This document shows, piece after piece, positions 25,708 to 33,311 of a stretch of 64,000 nt of DNA. The stretch is from Scatocola faecipullorum (GTDB lineage Bacteria; Pseudomonadota; Alphaproteobacteria; RF32; CAG-239). The DNA is taken from contig DVNC01000021.1 of the NCBI GenBank assembly GCA_018714685.1, positions 1 through 64,000 of the forward strand. The letters run 5' to 3'. Made by a program: the position numbers and the translations under genes. The stretch's first letter is position 1; every line of letters starts with the position of its first letter. The notes beneath the pieces are model-generated. The model saw only the letters and a program-made list of their open reading frames with translations. It had not been told where the DNA came from and did no database searches.

Positions 25708-27561
25708 TTACCTTTTTACATAACTGAGCACGGCGGTAACGGCGGCAGGCGTCACTCCGGGTATTCGTGATGCTTCTCCGATTGTCGCCGGGCGGACTTT
25801 AGACAGCTTTTGTACCATCTCCCGCGATAAACCGCCGATGAGAGCATAATCAATGTCTTCTTTGATTTTAAGTTTTTCGTCTTTTTGAAATACATCAATA
25901 TCTGCCTGTTGGCGTTTCAGATAACCGGCATATTTGGCTTCAATTTCGATTGCTTCGTAAACGTCATCGGGCATTGTCTGCAATTCCGGCCATATTTGCG
26001 TTATTGTTTCACGTGAAACACCGTCATAAGACATGACGTTAAAAGCGCTTCTTTTCGTTCCGTCACGTTTCGTCTTTACGCCGAATTTATCCAACTCGTT
26101 CGGGTTGACAATCAATTTTTCACAAAGCTGACGATAATGATTTATCTGCTCATATTTGGCTTTAAATACAGTGTATCTATTTTTCCCGACGCAACCGATT
26201 TGATAGCCCAGTTCAGTTAAACGCGCATCGGCATTATCCGCACGCAACAACAGGCGATATTCGGAGCGGGAAGTAAACATACGATAAGGTTCGTCAACGC
26301 CCTTGGTAATCAAATCGTCAATCATTACGCCGATATAGGCCTGACTGCGATCAATCACAAATTCACGCCCTTTTCCTTCGGCATACAGCGCTGCATTAAC
26401 ACCGGCCAACAGTCCTTGCGCGGCAGCTTCTTCATAACCGGTCGTTCCGTTTATCTGTCCTGCCAGGTAAAGACCGGGAATCTTTTTAACCGCAAGTGTT
26501 CGGTTGAGTTCCTGCGGATCAACAAAGTCATATTCAATTGCATAAGCGTAACGGAGAATTTCAACATCTTCCAGCCCTTCAATCGTATGAATAAACTGTT
26601 CTTGAACATCTGCGGGAAGAGACGTTGAAATGCCGTTCGGATAAACAACATCAGTATTCAGACCTTCGGGTTCCAAAAAAATCTGATGACTGGTGCGGTC
26701 GGCAAATTTTACCAGTTTGTCTTCAATACTGGGACAATAGCGCGGGCCGATGCCGGTAATTAAACCGGAAAACAAAGCACATTTGGAAAAATTATCGCGA
26801 ATAATCCGATGCGTGTTTTCATTGGTATGAGTAATAAAACACTGTATCTGCGGATTGGTAATTTTTTCCGTCAGATAAGAAAAAGGCTGCGGCGGGTTAT
26901 CACCGTCTTGAGAAGACAATTTTTCCCAATGAATTGTTTTGCCGTTCAGACGGGCAGGGGTACCGGTTTTTAAACGCCCGACATTCAGCCCTTTCTGTTT
27001 TAAATACGGCGTTATACCCGTACAAGTGACATCACCGATACGTCCGCCGACGGAAGTTTCATGACCGACAAACATCACGCCGTTCAAAAAAGTTCCGGAA
27101 GTAAGAACAACCGCTTTTGCGGTTATTTGTGTTCCGTCGGCCAAAATAACACCGGATATTTTTACATCATCAAAAAGCAAGCCTTCGACCGGAGCTTCTA
27201 TCAGCGTCAGGCCGGATTGTTCCCGCAGCGCGGCAAGCATATATTTTTTATAAAGTTCGCGGTCAGCCTGAGCACGCGGGCCGCGGACAGCCGGACCTTT
27301 AGACTGGTTTAACATACGAAACTGTATGCCTGCCTTATCAATAACCCGTCCCATCAAACCGTCCAGCGCATCAATTTCACGTACAAGATGCCCTTTACCC
27401 AGACCGCCGATGGCCGGATTACATGACATTTCGCCTATTGTGGCAATTTTATGGGTGATCAAAGCCGTTTTGGCTCCGATACGGGCTGCTGCGGCACAAG
27501 CTTCACAACCGGCATGGCCGCCGCCGACAACAATTACATCAAACTCCTGATCCGTTTTCAT
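25708..27561 (-). CDS. mnmG: tRNA uridine 5-carboxymethylaminomethyl modification enzyme, FAD subunit
   Basis: With MnmE it modifies U34 of several tRNAs. The 617 residues show the FAD fold VIVVGGGHAGCEACAAAARI, SCNPAIGGLGKGHLVREIDA, NQSKGPAVRGPRAQADR, VGRLKTGTPARLNG and GYEEAAAQGLLAGVNAA, with the C-terminal MnmE-binding domain. A perfect parS (VSRET) is embedded near residue 516, and two copies of the 14-bp word lie in YTVFKA and ITPYLK. mnmE is 0.6 kb upstream with an unknown gene between. Confidence 0.97.
   Translation of the reverse strand: MKTDQEFDVIVVGGGHAGCEACAAAARIGAKTALITHKIATIGEMSCNPAIGGLGKGHLVREIDALDGLMGRVIDKAGIQFRMLNQSKGPAVRGPRAQADRELYKKYMLAALREQSGLTLIEAPVEGLLFDDVKISGVILADGTQITAKAVVLTSGTFLNGVMFVGHETSVGGRIGDVTCTGITPYLKQKGLNVGRLKTGTPARLNGKTIHWEKLSSQDGDNPPQPFSYLTEKITNPQIQCFITHTNENTHRIIRDNFSKCALFSGLITGIGPRYCPSIEDKLVKFADRTSHQIFLEPEGLNTDVVYPNGISTSLPADVQEQFIHTIEGLEDVEILRYAYAIEYDFVDPQELNRTLAVKKIPGLYLAGQINGTTGYEEAAAQGLLAGVNAALYAEGKGREFVIDRSQAYIGVMIDDLITKGVDEPYRMFTSRSEYRLLLRADNADARLTELGYQIGCVGKNRYTVFKAKYEQINHYRQLCEKLIVNPNELDKFGVKTKRDGTKRSAFNVMSYDGVSRETITQIWPELQTMPDDVYEAIEIEAKYAGYLKRQQADIDVFQKDEKLKIKEDIDYALIGGLSREMVQKLSKVRPATIGEASRIPGVTPAAVTAVLSYVKR
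26005..26020. other. parS site 2 (in mnmG)
   Basis: TGTTTCACGTGAAACA, a perfect ParB site inside mnmG, again encoding VSRET. It is 1.8 kb from parS 1 and about 6.4 kb from the proposed origin. Confidence 0.97.
26161..26174 (+). repeat. Origin-proximal 14-bp word, copy 5 (in mnmG)
   Basis: TTTAAATACAGTGT, exact. On the mnmG strand it reads TAC-ACT-GTA-TTT-AAA (Y-T-V-F-K), a different reading frame from the rsmG copies. Confidence 0.85.
26999..27012 (+). repeat. Origin-proximal 14-bp word, copy 6 (in mnmG)
   Basis: TTTAAATACGGCGT, one mismatch (C for T at position 12). Encodes T-P-Y-L-K of MnmG. Confidence 0.65.
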
Positions 27562-27671
27562 TTATTCAGCCTTAACATTATTTGTTCCGAAGACGGGACA
27601 AACTTCTACTTATCGGATACTAGCATAAAAAACGTTAGCAAGCCGTTAATAGCTTCTCCCATTTAAAAGCG

Positions 27672-27700
27672 TAAAACCTGCCGCTGAAGGGCAGGTTTTA
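27672..27700 (-). terminator. Terminator after the 127-residue unknown gene
   Basis: TAAAACCTGCC, loop GCTGAAG, GGCAGGTTTTA: an 11-bp perfect stem, followed leftward by CGCTTTTAAAT. It separates the unknown gene (stop 27717) from mnmG. Confidence 0.8.
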
Positions 27701-27716
27701 TAAAACGGAAGAAACT

Positions 27717-28100
27717 TCAGATTACATTGTTTCTGATGCAGAACTGCCAGAAAGTATAAATTTCACTTCGTTCTATAATATAAGGGCAGTAAACACAGGC
27801 AGAAAAAATATCCAGGCTCCAAAGATAATTTTTATAGGGTTTCTGTTCGCCGGCATGCTGACGAAGGTAAGAAATCAGACCACTAACGGCGTGGCCCAAC
27901 GCTTCCTGCTCACTGCGAAGCTTTTCATCTTCGTAGTAATAAGAGATTCCCAATTCCTCCGATTTTCTTACTAACTTGGCAAATTTTTCGTGGATTGCCT
28001 GATAATGCCCTTCCATCGGCTGTTGAAGGGCCATCTCGGTTAAAACACAGACATGCTTCTTAATCAAAAATTCAAGTCCGTCAGAATAATTTTTTTTCAT
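27717..28100 (-). CDS. Hypothetical protein, 127 residues
   Basis: I do not recognise this protein. It looks cytoplasmic and mostly helical (EFLIKKHVCVLTEMALQQP, YQAIHEKFAKLVRKSEELG, EQEALGHAVSGLISYLRQH). Near the C-terminus CVYCPYI holds a CxxC pair. No signal peptide or membrane helix is seen. No strong ribosome site precedes ATG 28100. It is inserted between mnmG and mnmE and has its own terminator. Codon use looks like that of its neighbours, so it is probably a real lineage-specific gene. Confidence 0.6.
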   Translation of the reverse strand: MKKNYSDGLEFLIKKHVCVLTEMALQQPMEGHYQAIHEKFAKLVRKSEELGISYYYEDEKLRSEQEALGHAVSGLISYLRQHAGEQKPYKNYLWSLDIFSACVYCPYIIERSEIYTFWQFCIRNNVI

Positions 28101-28196
28101 AATGACAAGTTTTTAGCGTTAATAATAAATGATTAAGCCGATATTACTCAATCGGGCTTTAGAAAGCAAGCATAATTTGTCAAAAAATCCGGCTAA

Positions 28197-29540
28197 TTAT
28201 TTACCGATACAAAATGACCCGAAAATTTTATCGAGAATGTCATCTACCTCAATCCGTCCGGTGATTTTCCCCAAAGCGCGGGCCGCCAGGCGAACATCTT
28301 CGGCAGCCAATTCAATTTCTTTTCGCAGTGTAAAAGTTTCCAACGCTTCTACAGTTTCTTTCAAAGCTTCACGGTAACGGGCACGGGTTATCAGCAAATT
28401 TGAATTAGAGGTAAAGCGGTTTTCAATCCGTTCGGTAATGGCCTGAAGCAGCTGCTCCAATCCCTGACGAGGTTTAGCGGCTATGGTCAGACAGCCTTCC
28501 TGTCGCAGCGAAGAAATCCTTTCTGCCGACAAGCGGTCGGTTTTATTGGCAACCAAAAGCATTTTACCGGAAATTGTTTTTTTCAGATTATCAAAGATAT
28601 GAACAGTGTCTTGTGATGCATCGAACAAACATATCACAAGGTCGGCTTCGTTAATTTTATGGTAAGCAATTTCTATGCCTTTCTTTTCAATGGCATCTTC
28701 TACTTCACGCAGACCGGCAGTGTCGGTAAACATAACCGGATAACCTTTCAAATCCAGGTGAACATCAACCGCATCGCGGGTGGTTCCGGCAATATCGGAA
28801 ACGATGGCCGCTTCACGATTAACAACAGCATTCAGCAAACTTGATTTACCGGCATTCGGCGGGCCGACAATAACAACGCGAAAACCTTCGCGCAGCCTTT
28901 CGCCGATAGTGTCGCCGGACAGATGTGCTTTAATTGCTTCCTTGAGTTTAAATACAGTGTCTTCAAGTTTAAATACGGTGTCTTCCGGAATTTCTTCGTC
29001 AGGAAAATCAATATAAGCTTCCAGATGAGCCATCACGGTTAAAAGTTCTTCCCGCCAGCTTTCATAAAGGTTTTTTAAGCCGCCTTCCATCTGCCGCATG
29101 GCATATTTCTGCTGTTCAGCGGTTTCGGCATCTATCAGATCGGCTAATCCCTCGGCCTGAGTCAAATCCATTTTGCCGTTGTAAAAAGCCCGTTTGGAAT
29201 ATTCTCCGGGTTCAGCCATGCGGAAACCTTCCAACCGTGACAATGATGAAAGGACTCCGGAAATTACGGCTTTGGAGCCGTGAATCTGCAATTCAACGAT
29301 ATCTTCCCCGGTGAACGAATGAGGCGCCTTAAAATACAGCAAAAGACACTTATCCAGTACCTGTTTCTCGGGAACAGACAACAAATCGGTAAAATAGGCA
29401 TAACGGGGTTTGATGCCCGAAGGCGAAAGGCGGGTCATTTGCCCAATAATCTGAAAAGCCCGATCGCCTGATATGCGGATGACGGCGACGCCCGATTTGC
29501 CGAAAACGGTTGAGAGTGCATAAATGGTCTGATTATCCAT
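28197..29540 (-). CDS. mnmE: tRNA modification GTPase MnmE
   Basis: Partner of MnmG in U34 modification. The 447 residues show the N-terminal folate-binding domain (TIYALSTVFGKSGVAVIRIS, PHSFTGEDIVELQIHG, PGEYSKRAFYNGKMDLTQAE). The inserted G domain has GPPNAGKSSLLNAV, DIAGTTRDAVDV, DTAGL and NKTD. The C-terminus ends in FCIGK with the catalytic Cys. Oddity: residues 186-199 are a tandem heptad EDTVFKL-EDTVFKL just before the G domain, encoded by two copies of the 14-bp word 21 bases apart. Confidence 0.97.
   Translation of the reverse strand: MDNQTIYALSTVFGKSGVAVIRISGDRAFQIIGQMTRLSPSGIKPRYAYFTDLLSVPEKQVLDKCLLLYFKAPHSFTGEDIVELQIHGSKAVISGVLSSLSRLEGFRMAEPGEYSKRAFYNGKMDLTQAEGLADLIDAETAEQQKYAMRQMEGGLKNLYESWREELLTVMAHLEAYIDFPDEEIPEDTVFKLEDTVFKLKEAIKAHLSGDTIGERLREGFRVVIVGPPNAGKSSLLNAVVNREAAIVSDIAGTTRDAVDVHLDLKGYPVMFTDTAGLREVEDAIEKKGIEIAYHKINEADLVICLFDASQDTVHIFDNLKKTISGKMLLVANKTDRLSAERISSLRQEGCLTIAAKPRQGLEQLLQAITERIENRFTSNSNLLITRARYREALKETVEALETFTLRKEIELAAEDVRLAARALGKITGRIEVDDILDKIFGSFCIGK
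28947..28960 (+). repeat. Origin-proximal 14-bp word, copy 7 (in mnmE)
   Basis: TTTAAATACAGTGT, exact; encodes D-T-V-F-K of MnmE. Forms a 21-base direct repeat with copy 8. Confidence 0.85.
28968..28981 (+). repeat. Origin-proximal 14-bp word, copy 8 (in mnmE)
   Basis: TTTAAATACGGTGT, exact; encodes D-T-V-F-K, 21 bases from copy 7 in the same orientation and frame. Confidence 0.85.
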
Positions 29541-29560
29541 TTTATATTCCTGTCTGTAAC

Positions 29561-29575
29561 TTAAAACCGGCTTAA
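29561..29575. promoter_or_regulatory. TTAA-N7-TTAA box between mnmE and the HAD gene
   Basis: TTAA-AACCGGC-TTAA matches the full CtrA consensus and lies 21 bases before the mnmE start. About two such matches are expected by chance in a window this size, so alone it is weak; it is recorded because of the origin cluster. TATAAT overlaps it at 29577-29582 on the plus strand. Confidence 0.3.
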
Positions 29576-29749
29576 GTATAATCGGAAAAGGTAAAAATAC
29601 GATAAAAAAACACTAATTTAAATAAAGGCCTAAATTCGGCTTTCAGAGAGGTTTTTTACTTTTGCTTAAGTGTTTCCCTATAAAGTAGGTAAAATTCGTT
29701 TGTGCGAGCTTCCTGCGGACTCGTTATTTTTCTACCGAAGGTGTTAATT

Positions 29750-30448
29750 ATGGATGAATGTTCTAAAAAACTGATTATCTGGGACTTTGACGGCGTGATG
29801 GCCGACACGGAAAAACTCTGGCTGGAAAACCGCCGGCAAATGATTAACGAAAAATTCGGACTTAACTGGGATTTTGATACAACCAACAAACATTTGGGCG
29901 GAATGAGCGATAAAACCAAACGTCTGAATATGGATAAGCTGGGATTGACAACCGATGACGAATTCTGGAAAGAGAGCATGGCGCGCGATATGGCCGTAAT
30001 GGCAAAGGGTTTTGAAGCAACTCCCGGAACAGAAGATATTCTCAACTGTCGAGAAATCAAACAATGTGTAGCAACCGGCGGAATTTATTCCAAAAGCGTC
30101 GAAAAGCTGAAAACAATCGGTTTTTGGGGAAAATACATTAATGATACAAATCTGTTCACTGCCGATATGGTAGAACACGGAAAACCGGAACCGGAGCTGT
30201 TTCTGCTGGCAGCGGCGAAAATGGGAGAGCTTCCCGAAACCTGCGTGGTGATAGAAGATTCTCTGGCCGGAATGACTGCCGGACTGCGTGCAGGAATGAC
30301 GGTCATTGCCTATATCGGTTGTGAGATGAATAACAATCCGGAAAACATTAAAAATATCCGCGCTTTGGGAGTTAAACACATTTTCAGCACCATGGCCGAA
30401 ATTAAAGATTTTTTAGGAATATGCAAATATACGTTTGACAAAATATAG
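29750..30448 (+). CDS. HAD-superfamily hydrolase, beta-phosphoglucomutase-like
   Basis: 232 residues from ATG 29750, which has GAAGGTG upstream; an in-frame GTG at 29702 would add 16 residues without family match. Motif I is IWDFDGVMADTE, with nucleophile Asp and general acid/base Asp. Motif II lies near VATGGIYSK, and motifs III/IV are GKPEPELFLLAAAKMG and VVIEDSLAGMTAGLRAGM. The cap is helical after motif I. It may be a sugar-phosphate phosphatase or mutase; the substrate cannot be read from sequence. It is divergent from mnmE. Confidence 0.87.
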   Translation: MDECSKKLIIWDFDGVMADTEKLWLENRRQMINEKFGLNWDFDTTNKHLGGMSDKTKRLNMDKLGLTTDDEFWKESMARDMAVMAKGFEATPGTEDILNCREIKQCVATGGIYSKSVEKLKTIGFWGKYINDTNLFTADMVEHGKPEPELFLLAAAKMGELPETCVVIEDSLAGMTAGLRAGMTVIAYIGCEMNNNPENIKNIRALGVKHIFSTMAEIKDFLGICKYTFDKI

Positions 30449-30498
30449 CGAAAAAGGCATACTTATTCAAAATTTTATCATTTTTAAATTTTTATGTT

Positions 30499-30915
30499 AT
30501 GAAACCTGAAAAATTTATTAATCTGCTGGTCTTCTTGGTTGCGACCGGCATGTTGGTTTGGGGTATCTGCGGCAATGCCGGCTGGAAGCTCATGGGTGCA
30601 AATCTTTTAACCGCAGTTTTCTTTATGTTTCTTTATCGTAAAGACGACAATCATCCCGGCGTTTTTTCCTTTGCCGTCAGGTATGCGGCACTGGCTTTGG
30701 CTTTTGCCAATGCAAGGATTATGACCGGAATTGCGCACGGAAATCTGCTGTTGCTGTTTGTGTTGGCTGCGGTGTATTGCCTGATTGACGCTTGTTTGCC
30801 CGTTTTGGCTTATCAATGCGGTTTTCGGTGCAGTTCCAAACCGGTTATTCCCGACAGAACGGTCATTCTGTTTGTGTTAAGCACTTTTTTATTTGCCGCT
30901 TTAGACAAGCCGTAG
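30499..30915 (+). CDS. Hypothetical small integral membrane protein
   Basis: 138 residues with four or five hydrophobic segments (LLVFLVATGMLVWGIC, LLTAVFFMFLY, YAALALAFANARI, LLLLFVLAAVYCLIDACL, TVILFVLSTFLFAAL). No family recognised and no catalytic motif seen. It begins 50 bases after the HAD gene in the same direction and ends at a strong terminator before convergent rho. No clear ribosome site precedes the ATG. Confidence 0.6.
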   Translation: MKPEKFINLLVFLVATGMLVWGICGNAGWKLMGANLLTAVFFMFLYRKDDNHPGVFSFAVRYAALALAFANARIMTGIAHGNLLLLFVLAAVYCLIDACLPVLAYQCGFRCSSKPVIPDRTVILFVLSTFLFAALDKP

Positions 30916-30932
30916 ATACAATAATTAAACGT

Positions 30933-30963
30933 AAACCCCGGATAAAATCCGGGGTTTTGTTTT
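30933..30963. terminator. Bidirectional terminator between membrane gene and rho
   Basis: AAACCCCGGAT, loop AAA, ATCCGGGGTTT, then TGTTTTAG on the plus strand: an 11-bp perfect stem. It overlaps the rho stop codon region. Confidence 0.85.
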
Positions 30964-32215
30964 AGCTGTTCATGGTATTGAAGAAATCCTGATTGTCTTT
31001 GCTTTGTTTGAGCTTTTCAAGCAAAAACTCCATACCGTCCGTCATTCCCATCTGCATCAGCACACGGCGCAGAACCCACATTTTGGACAAGGTGGCCTTG
31101 TCAACCAGCAGTTCTTCCTTACGGGTGCCGGAGCGGGTAATATCAATCGTCGGGAAGAGGCGTTTATCGGTCAGTTTTCGATCAAGAATGATTTCTGAGT
31201 TGCCGGTTCCTTTGAATTCTTCAAAGATAACTTCGTCCATGCGGGAACCGGTATCAATCAGAGCCGTGGCGATAATGGTCAGCGATCCGCCTTCTTCAAC
31301 ATTGCGGGCTGCACCGAGAATGCGTTTCGGCCGCTGGAGAGCATTTGCATCGACACCGCCGGTCAAAACCTTGCCGGAAGAAGGGATTACCGTATTGTAA
31401 GCGCGACCCAAACGGGTAATCGAATCGAGCAGAATGACAACGTCTTTTTTATTTTCAACCAGGCGTTTGGCTTTTTCAATCACCATTTCAGCTACCTGAA
31501 CATGGCGCGAAGCCGGTTCATCAAAGGTAGAAGAAATTACTTCACCTTTCACCGAACGAGTCATATCGGTTACTTCCTCGGGACGTTCGTCAATCAAAAG
31601 CACCATCAGATAGGCTTCAGGATGATTGGCGGCAATCGCATGGGCAATATTCTGCAGCATTACGGTTTTACCTGTGCGCGGCGGGGCAACAATCAGCCCG
31701 CGCTGGCCTTTGCCCTGCGGTGAAATCAAATCAATCACGCGGCAGGTATAGTCTTTGTCGCCGCAGATAATATCAAAATTAAGCTTTTCCGTCGGGTAAA
31801 GCGGCGTCAGATTGTCAAAATTAACCCTAAGTTTTGATTTTTCGGGATCGTCAAAATTAATGGCGTTAATCTTGGTTAAGGCAAAATAACGTTCATTGTC
31901 TTTCGGACCGCGAATTTCGCCTTCAACAGTATCGCCGGTGCGCAGGCCAAATTTTTTAACCTGGGAAGGCGAAACATATATGTCATCAGGGCCGGCAAGA
32001 TAGTTTGATTCGGCGGAACGGAGAAAACCGAAACCGTCCGGCATGACTTCAATTGTGCCTTCGCCGTAGATAATTTTATCGTCATCGGCGAGTTTTTTTA
32101 GAATAGCAAACATCAAATCCTGTTTGCGCATGGATGAAGCATCTTCAATCCCTAAATCTTCAGCCTGAGTTAACAACTCGGTAGGAGACTTTTGTTTGAG
32201 CTCTTTTAAATTCAT
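30962..32215 (-). CDS. rho: Transcription termination factor Rho
   Basis: Hexameric RNA helicase of 417 residues from ATG 32215, with AAGG upstream; the extension to 32245 is not family-like. The N-terminus is NLKELKQKSPTELLTQAEDL. The RNA-binding cold-shock domain has GEGTIEVMPDGFGFLRS. The motor domain has APPRTGKTVMLQ (Walker A), LMVLLIDERPEEVTDM (Walker B), the Q-loop region and SGTRKEELL (R-loop). It marks the left flank of the origin, as in many alphaproteobacteria, where hemE is often next; hemE is absent here. Confidence 0.97.
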   Translation of the reverse strand: MNLKELKQKSPTELLTQAEDLGIEDASSMRKQDLMFAILKKLADDDKIIYGEGTIEVMPDGFGFLRSAESNYLAGPDDIYVSPSQVKKFGLRTGDTVEGEIRGPKDNERYFALTKINAINFDDPEKSKLRVNFDNLTPLYPTEKLNFDIICGDKDYTCRVIDLISPQGKGQRGLIVAPPRTGKTVMLQNIAHAIAANHPEAYLMVLLIDERPEEVTDMTRSVKGEVISSTFDEPASRHVQVAEMVIEKAKRLVENKKDVVILLDSITRLGRAYNTVIPSSGKVLTGGVDANALQRPKRILGAARNVEEGGSLTIIATALIDTGSRMDEVIFEEFKGTGNSEIILDRKLTDKRLFPTIDITRSGTRKEELLVDKATLSKMWVLRRVLMQMGMTDGMEFLLEKLKQSKDNQDFFNTMNS

Positions 32216-32339
32216 GGGAACCTTAAATATGTAGGATATTGTCAAAACAGAAATAAGAACTATATGATATAGTATAAGTTTATATATGCTTTAAATCGAA
32301 AACTGTCAAATAAAGATTGGATATTTTTTCAGGGCAGAT

Positions 32340-32348
32340 TTATGCACA
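32340..32348 (+). promoter_or_regulatory. DnaA box TTATGCACA
   Basis: Exact match to TTATNCACA in the proposed origin. Confidence 0.75.
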
Positions 32349-32410
32349 TTCCGACCTGCCAATTTAAAATTTAAAAAATTATGTAGTAGATTGTATATGC
32401 CTGTGACTCT

Positions 32411-32419
32411 TGTGGATAA
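32411..32419 (-). promoter_or_regulatory. DnaA box TTATCCACA
   Basis: Exact consensus DnaA box on the minus strand (TGTGGATAA on plus). Confidence 0.85.
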
Positions 32420-32446
32420 ATTTTGAGCCACAGAGTTATCCAGAAG

Positions 32447-32461
32447 TTAACAGTTTGTTAA
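32447..32461. promoter_or_regulatory. CtrA-type box 1 in oriC
   Basis: TTAA-CAGTTTG-TTAA, exact full-site spacing. It lies three bases after the one-mismatch DnaA box TTATCCAGA. Confidence 0.7.
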
Positions 32462-32490
32462 TAAAGCTGTTAACCGAAAATAAACAATCG

Positions 32491-32505
32491 TTAACGAATC
32501 GTTAA
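32491..32505. promoter_or_regulatory. CtrA-type box 2 in oriC
   Basis: TTAA-CGAATCG-TTAA, exact. It contains a GANTC methylation site (GAATC, 32496-32500). Confidence 0.7.
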
Positions 32506-32538
32506 AACTTTTCCGGACTCAAAATGTAAACTGCAAAA

Positions 32539-32553
32539 TTAAGTTTTTGTTAA
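32539..32553. promoter_or_regulatory. CtrA-type box 3 in oriC
   Basis: TTAA-GTTTTTG-TTAA, exact. It lies nine bases before the one-mismatch DnaA box TTATCCACC. Confidence 0.7.
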
Positions 32554-32662
32554 TAACTTTTTTATCCACCGGCCGGGGATGAAAAAGCTGCTTGTGCGTA
32601 AGTCAGTATATTAGATTTTACTTTATGGTGATTACTTTGTATAAATTGGAAAAAGGGCTCAG

Positions 32663-32671
32663 TTATACACA
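32663..32671 (+). promoter_or_regulatory. DnaA box TTATACACA
   Basis: Exact match to TTATNCACA, 55 bases before the coaE start. Confidence 0.8.
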
Positions 32672-32725
32672 GGAAAAGCCTGATTTGTTGATAAGTGAGT
32701 CAAACCTTTGATTTGAGGATTTTTT

Positions 32726-33310
32726 ATGAAGCTTGCAGCCATTACCGGTTCAATCGGGTGCGGAAAAACAACCCTTTCCAAAATTGTCCGCCGTCTGGGA
32801 TATGTTGTTTATGATATCGACGGTTGGGTTCGCCGTTTGTATTATCAAAAGGATTTTATCAAGGTTATTGCGGCACATTTTCCGGAAGTTATGGAAGGGG
32901 AAAAGGTCAACAAACGGAAATTGAGAAATCTGGTTTTCGGGGATAATGCCCGGTTGAAAGTTTTGGAAAGCCTGATTCATCCTTTTTTGAAGCAGACTCT
33001 GATGAATGTCCGCCGTCGAAATGCCCGCCGGGCTGATTTGTTTTTTATGGATGTTGCCCTGTTGTTCGAAATGGGCTGGGATAAATACTGCGATTATATC
33101 GTGGTGGCTGATGTTGATTATGAGACACAAAAAATGAGAGTTATGCGGCGGGATAACATTTCAGCAGCGGATTTTGACAAGATTAACCGGATTCAGATGG
33201 ACAATGCGGCCAAAAAAGTTTTGGCCGATGTGATTATTAATACGGATAAGCCGATTAATCTGCTGAAGGTTGAGCTGCTGGCGATGATTGAAGAAATAGA
33301 GGGATGCTGA
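32726..33310 (+). CDS. coaE: Dephospho-CoA kinase
   Basis: Last step of coenzyme A synthesis: phosphorylates the 3'-OH of dephospho-CoA. The 194 residues show the P-loop TGSIGCGKTTLSKIV, the substrate Asp region VVYDIDGWVRRLYY, HPFLKQTL and DVALLFEMGWDKYCDYIVVAD. It is the first gene right of the origin, with GAGG upstream of the ATG. dnaQ follows after one base, as in other alphaproteobacteria; aroE and maf, often just upstream, are missing. Confidence 0.95.
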   Translation: MKLAAITGSIGCGKTTLSKIVRRLGYVVYDIDGWVRRLYYQKDFIKVIAAHFPEVMEGEKVNKRKLRNLVFGDNARLKVLESLIHPFLKQTLMNVRRRNARRADLFFMDVALLFEMGWDKYCDYIVVADVDYETQKMRVMRRDNISAADFDKINRIQMDNAAKKVLADVIINTDKPINLLKVELLAMIEEIEGC

Positions 33311-33311
33311 G

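Larger units (their letters stand above)
32246..32725. other. Probable chromosomal replication origin (oriC)
   Basis: An AT-rich, gene-free region between rho and coaE. It has three exact TTATNCACA DnaA boxes (32340-32348 +, 32411-32419 -, 32663-32671 +) and three one-mismatch boxes (32436-32444, 32562-32570, 32686-32694). Three exact TTAA-N7-TTAA boxes lie within 107 bases. Four GANTC sites occur (32405, 32496, 32516, 32697). AT-only stretches at 32260-32300 and 32360-32395 could unwind. parABS and mnmE-mnmG-rsmG lie to the left, coaE-dnaQ to the right. No dnaA gene is in the window. Confidence 0.88.

Noticed and set aside
29328..29345. TTAAAATACAGC in mnmE as another copy of the 14-bp word
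   Set aside because: It differs at several core positions, including the TTTAAATAC core; not counted.
32458..32475. A fourth CtrA-like box, TTAA-TAAAGCTG-TTAA
   Set aside because: The spacer is eight bases, not seven, so it does not meet the consensus.
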